DNA of 64,000 nt, taken from contig NC_031480.1 of assembly GCF_000006565.2 (NCBI RefSeq), positions 5,511,170-5,575,169 on the forward strand, written 5' to 3'. Both the position numbers and the translations under genes were made by a program. The notes beneath the pieces were generated by a model. It had not been told where the DNA came from. It made no database searches and saw only the letters and a list, made by a program, of their open reading frames with translations. Below, piece by piece: positions 61,501-64,000 of the stretch. The stretch is from Toxoplasma gondii ME49 (Eukaryota > Apicomplexa > Conoidasida > Eucoccidiorida > Sarcocystidae). Each line of letters begins with the position of its first letter. The first letter of the stretch is position 1.

Positions 61501-61907
61501 AGGCACTCAGCCGTCTCCTGTTCAGGATGCGTAGGTGGCGATTCCCGGTAAAACCTGTCAGGCGTCCGAAGCGCGCCTCTTCCGGAATTCGCCTTCCCCG
61601 TCCTCCACGGACATTTTCCTGTGTTCTGGTCCGTCACTCAAAACCGTGTCTCGCTTCTCCGTCGCGCGCTGCAGTCGAGTGCCGCGTCCAAAACAGTTCC
61701 CAACTCGCGCCTGCACTTCGTGGACTATCTTCTTGCATTCCTGCCCTTGCGCCCTCACCGCGGAAATCCCCTTTCGCCCGCCTGCCTTCTTGCGTCCTTT
61801 GCTCGTCTACATAGTCGTGCGCTCTTTGACACACCACAAAAACAAGGACTCTCGAAAGACTGCAGAGTCCACAGGCACCTGCAGCAACTGCCGGTGTCTT
61901 CGGACTT
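58516..61907. other. Intergenic region upstream of PA28, including 3' flank of the membrane-protein gene
   Basis: 3.4 kb without a supported gene. The left part presumably holds the PA28 promoter and 5' UTR; the right part the 3' UTR of the next minus-strand gene. Open frames on both strands reach 180 residues but lack domain signatures and have no convincing splice partners. Confidence 0.5.
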
Positions 61908-63915
61908 CTACACCCCCTGCATGTGCTCCCGAGAAACTCCTCTCACAGGGGAGGTCAGATCGCTACTACTCGCTCTGCTCCCAGTGCCGGAGTCAGGTGC
62001 CTTTGCCCCAGCCAGTTCGCCGGCGTGAGCGAGCGTCTCTTGCCCAGCGCCTTTCGCGATTGGTCGCGTCTGGTCGACGTTGTCTCTGTCAAGCGAAACA
62101 CGGAAAGTTCGTTTGACAGTCTCTGCATGGGCGCTGTCGTCCCCAGACCTCCCTCTCTCTGTCGTCTTGTCAGCCTCGCTGCTCCTGCCGTCTCTTCCGT
62201 CCGCGTAGCTGCGCTGATCTCTGCTGTCTGAGTCCTTGCTTCTGCCGGCACCTGCGTACTTGGTGTCTCCCCTGCTCTCCGCACACCGCAGTTCGTCTCG
62301 ACTTTGCCTGCGTCGCATTCGGTCCGACGTCTCGGTGTCTCCGGCGTCGCCGTCGCGGGGAGTCGATCGCTGGCGCGGCCCAGACGCCCGCGGAGTGCAT
62401 GAGCATCGTTCACCCTGCTGAGGGCCTATCCACCTGGCAGTCGCGTCGTGCCACCCGCCTCGCGTCACACTCATGCAGAGGTTTCTGCTCGATGCAGAGC
62501 CGCCCCCGAGAGGCGATCCGCCGTAGCTCCAGGCCGACGGACCGGCATGCACCGGCGGAGAGTTCACCCCGCTCCGGCTCGTCAGACGCGACCCCACGCT
62601 GTCTTTCGGCGACCACTTTGGTTGACGCGAAGTCCCGGCACCCGAGGTCTGCTGCAGGCCTCCTGCTCCAACGTCGGTTCCTGAGTCGCGGTCGGAGATC
62701 GAAGGAAGGTCGTAGAGCCCACACAAGTCGTTCTGCGTCGCACACCGGCTGCGGCTGACGCTCTGGACGTCTTGGTCCTCGCGAGCCGCCTCCCAGGGTG
62801 GCCTCGACGAACAAATGCAGGTGACCCACCAGGGAAAAGGCAGACGCTTGTGAAACTGCAGACAACACATGAAAATCAACAGAGGCAGCGCCGTGCAGAC
62901 CACGGCGACCGCCAGAACCCAGGCTGGCAAGCCCCCCTCAACCTCGGGGACCTTCTTCGTCTGCCGCGTCTCCTGGAGGCACAGAGACACAGGGAAAGCA
63001 GATAAGAGAATATGGAGGCGCAGGTGCAGAACCGGACGCGACTGCGACCGCGGGAGACACAGCCGCATCTGGAAAGAGGCAGTGGAAACGACGCACAGAG
63101 AGTGACAAAGTCGGACCTGTCAAAGGAAGACAGGTGCCGTTACGCTGGGACTTGCATGCGTGGTCAACCCCAGACATTCAAGAAACCGGCGGCCGAGAAT
63201 CCTTTCACGTATTCCATGGAAATCTCTTCCTCGATTTTCGGGGGGGAATCCTTCCTCCTGTTCCCAGAGAAGGTTTCCTCTTGTTCCCTCAGAAAGTACA
63301 GAAGTGATGCGGTGTGTACTCCATGTCGTCAGAGTCGAGGACCTCACGCGCATGTTACTTGAAACGCCAACGTCCTGGCTGGGACGTGGATGGAGCGAGA
63401 GGGGGAGTGAGCATCGTCACCTCTGTCCAGCTTGCACACAAAAAAGGACTGAGTGACTTGAAAAGCTGGCGAGTGTTGCATGCATGCTAACAAGCAAAAT
63501 CGGGTTGGATCTTCAGATTGTCTGGGTGGCTTGTCACGTCTGGCAGAGTCTCAGCAGAGTGTCTTCGGTTTGGATCGAACTCGATTTCGATTGCTAGCAA
63601 GCATTGCTTGCATACGACTGAAAAAACTTCAGTGAAACGTTTCCTGTCCTATATACGTTTAGCGATCTTCAAATCGAGGTGAAATCCTGAAAAAGGTAAA
63701 ACTCCTTTAAAATGACGCCTTCTTACCACTTGAGGCTGTTTCTTCACAACGACTGCATACGGGACTTCTAGCAGATTTCTGCAGTGTTTTAAAATGCGGC
63801 CGAAAATCTTCTCCGCCCGCACGAGGCGCCATTCCTCCCCTGGAGCCAGTGAAGAGCGCAGCGTCGCGAGGCCCTTGATCTTGTAGTGGATGAGAACCAT
63901 GTCTTTCTGGATGAA
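61908..63915 (-). CDS. Single-pass membrane protein with long charged cytoplasmic tail, 3' exons (gene runs off the right edge)
   Basis: Two exons are readable. 63915..63727 (TTCAG acceptor, GTAAGA donor, phase 0) codes FIQKDMVLIHYKIKGLATLR, then RAEKIFGRILKHCRNLLEV and PYAVVVKKQPQV. The last exon, 62972..61908 (CTCCAG acceptor, phase 0), begins ETRQTKKVPEVEGG. It is followed by one hydrophobic segment (LPAWVLAVAVVCTALPLLIF), a Cys/Trp-rich juxtamembrane stretch (FPWWVTCICSSRPPWE) and about 300 charged, Ser/Arg/Asp-rich residues ending at the stop at 61908. An intermediate exon at about 63120-63350 cannot be ruled out. The topology suggests an extracellular or lumenal N-terminal part lying beyond the window, but no signal peptide can be seen from here. 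I do not recognise the family. Confidence 0.6.
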
Positions 63916-64000
63916 CTGAAGAGAACAGAAAGCCCCCAGACACACAACGCCTGAATGCTTCAGTCCGCACAAACAACAGCAGCAAAGGCCGAAGCGTCAG

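Overview
This is nuclear DNA from a eukaryote, most likely a cyst-forming coccidian apicomplexan of the Toxoplasma/Neospora/Hammondia/Besnoitia group. Four things point there: genes of many short exons with GT..AG introns and pyrimidine-rich acceptors; an ApiAP2 transcription factor almost 1,900 residues long; long Ser, Glu and Pro low-complexity insertions inside conserved proteins; and (TA)n microsatellites and TGCATGCA words scattered through introns and intergenic DNA. I cannot name the species. No bacterial operon, CRISPR array, virus or intact transposon is visible.

Layout, left to right. At the left edge (minus) are the first two exons of a UBE2J2/Ubc6-type ubiquitin-conjugating enzyme. 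Facing away from it (plus) is a small acidic secreted protein at 2.85 kb. From 6.85 to 15.39 kb (plus) lies a 13-exon WRNIP1/Mgs1/RarA AAA+ ATPase; every exon joins in phase. TCTP (minus, 3 exons, 17.4-19.3 kb) and cytosolic seryl-tRNA synthetase (plus, 20.3-21.8 kb) are head to head. Then come tRNA-Val(AAC), a GOS28-like Golgi Qb-SNARE (plus, 25.5-26.5 kb) and tRNA-Thr(CGT) (minus, 28.3 kb). A gene of about 16 exons from 29.9 to 40.0 kb (plus) encodes COG subunit 5. The ApiAP2 gene (minus, 41.9-48.4 kb) is tail to tail with it. A radial-spoke-head-1-like MORN protein (plus, 51.9-53.4 kb) is tail to tail with a PA28 proteasome activator (minus, 54.8-58.5 kb). At the right edge (minus) is the 3' part of a single-pass membrane protein with a long charged tail.

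The genes do not form a functional cluster. They are mostly housekeeping: replication-fork maintenance (WRNIP1), translation (SerRS, TCTP, two tRNAs), Golgi traffic (GOS28 and COG5), protein turnover (E2 and PA28) and transcription (ApiAP2). GOS28 and COG5 lie within 14 kb and act at the same step, intra-Golgi retrograde tethering and fusion, though synteny alone does not show co-regulation.

The less expected signals are a dispersed 14-16 bp palindrome, GGTGTAYRTACACC, found in both introns and coding exons; a WRNIP1 that seems to have lost its ubiquitin-binding zinc finger but carries a SUMO-interaction-like motif; a diverged tandem copy of the WRNIP1 C-terminal coding segment just past its stop; and a single in-frame stop splitting an otherwise open frame in the secreted-protein gene. 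Exon junctions were inferred by eye from splice consensus, phase and family similarity, so single-base errors are possible.
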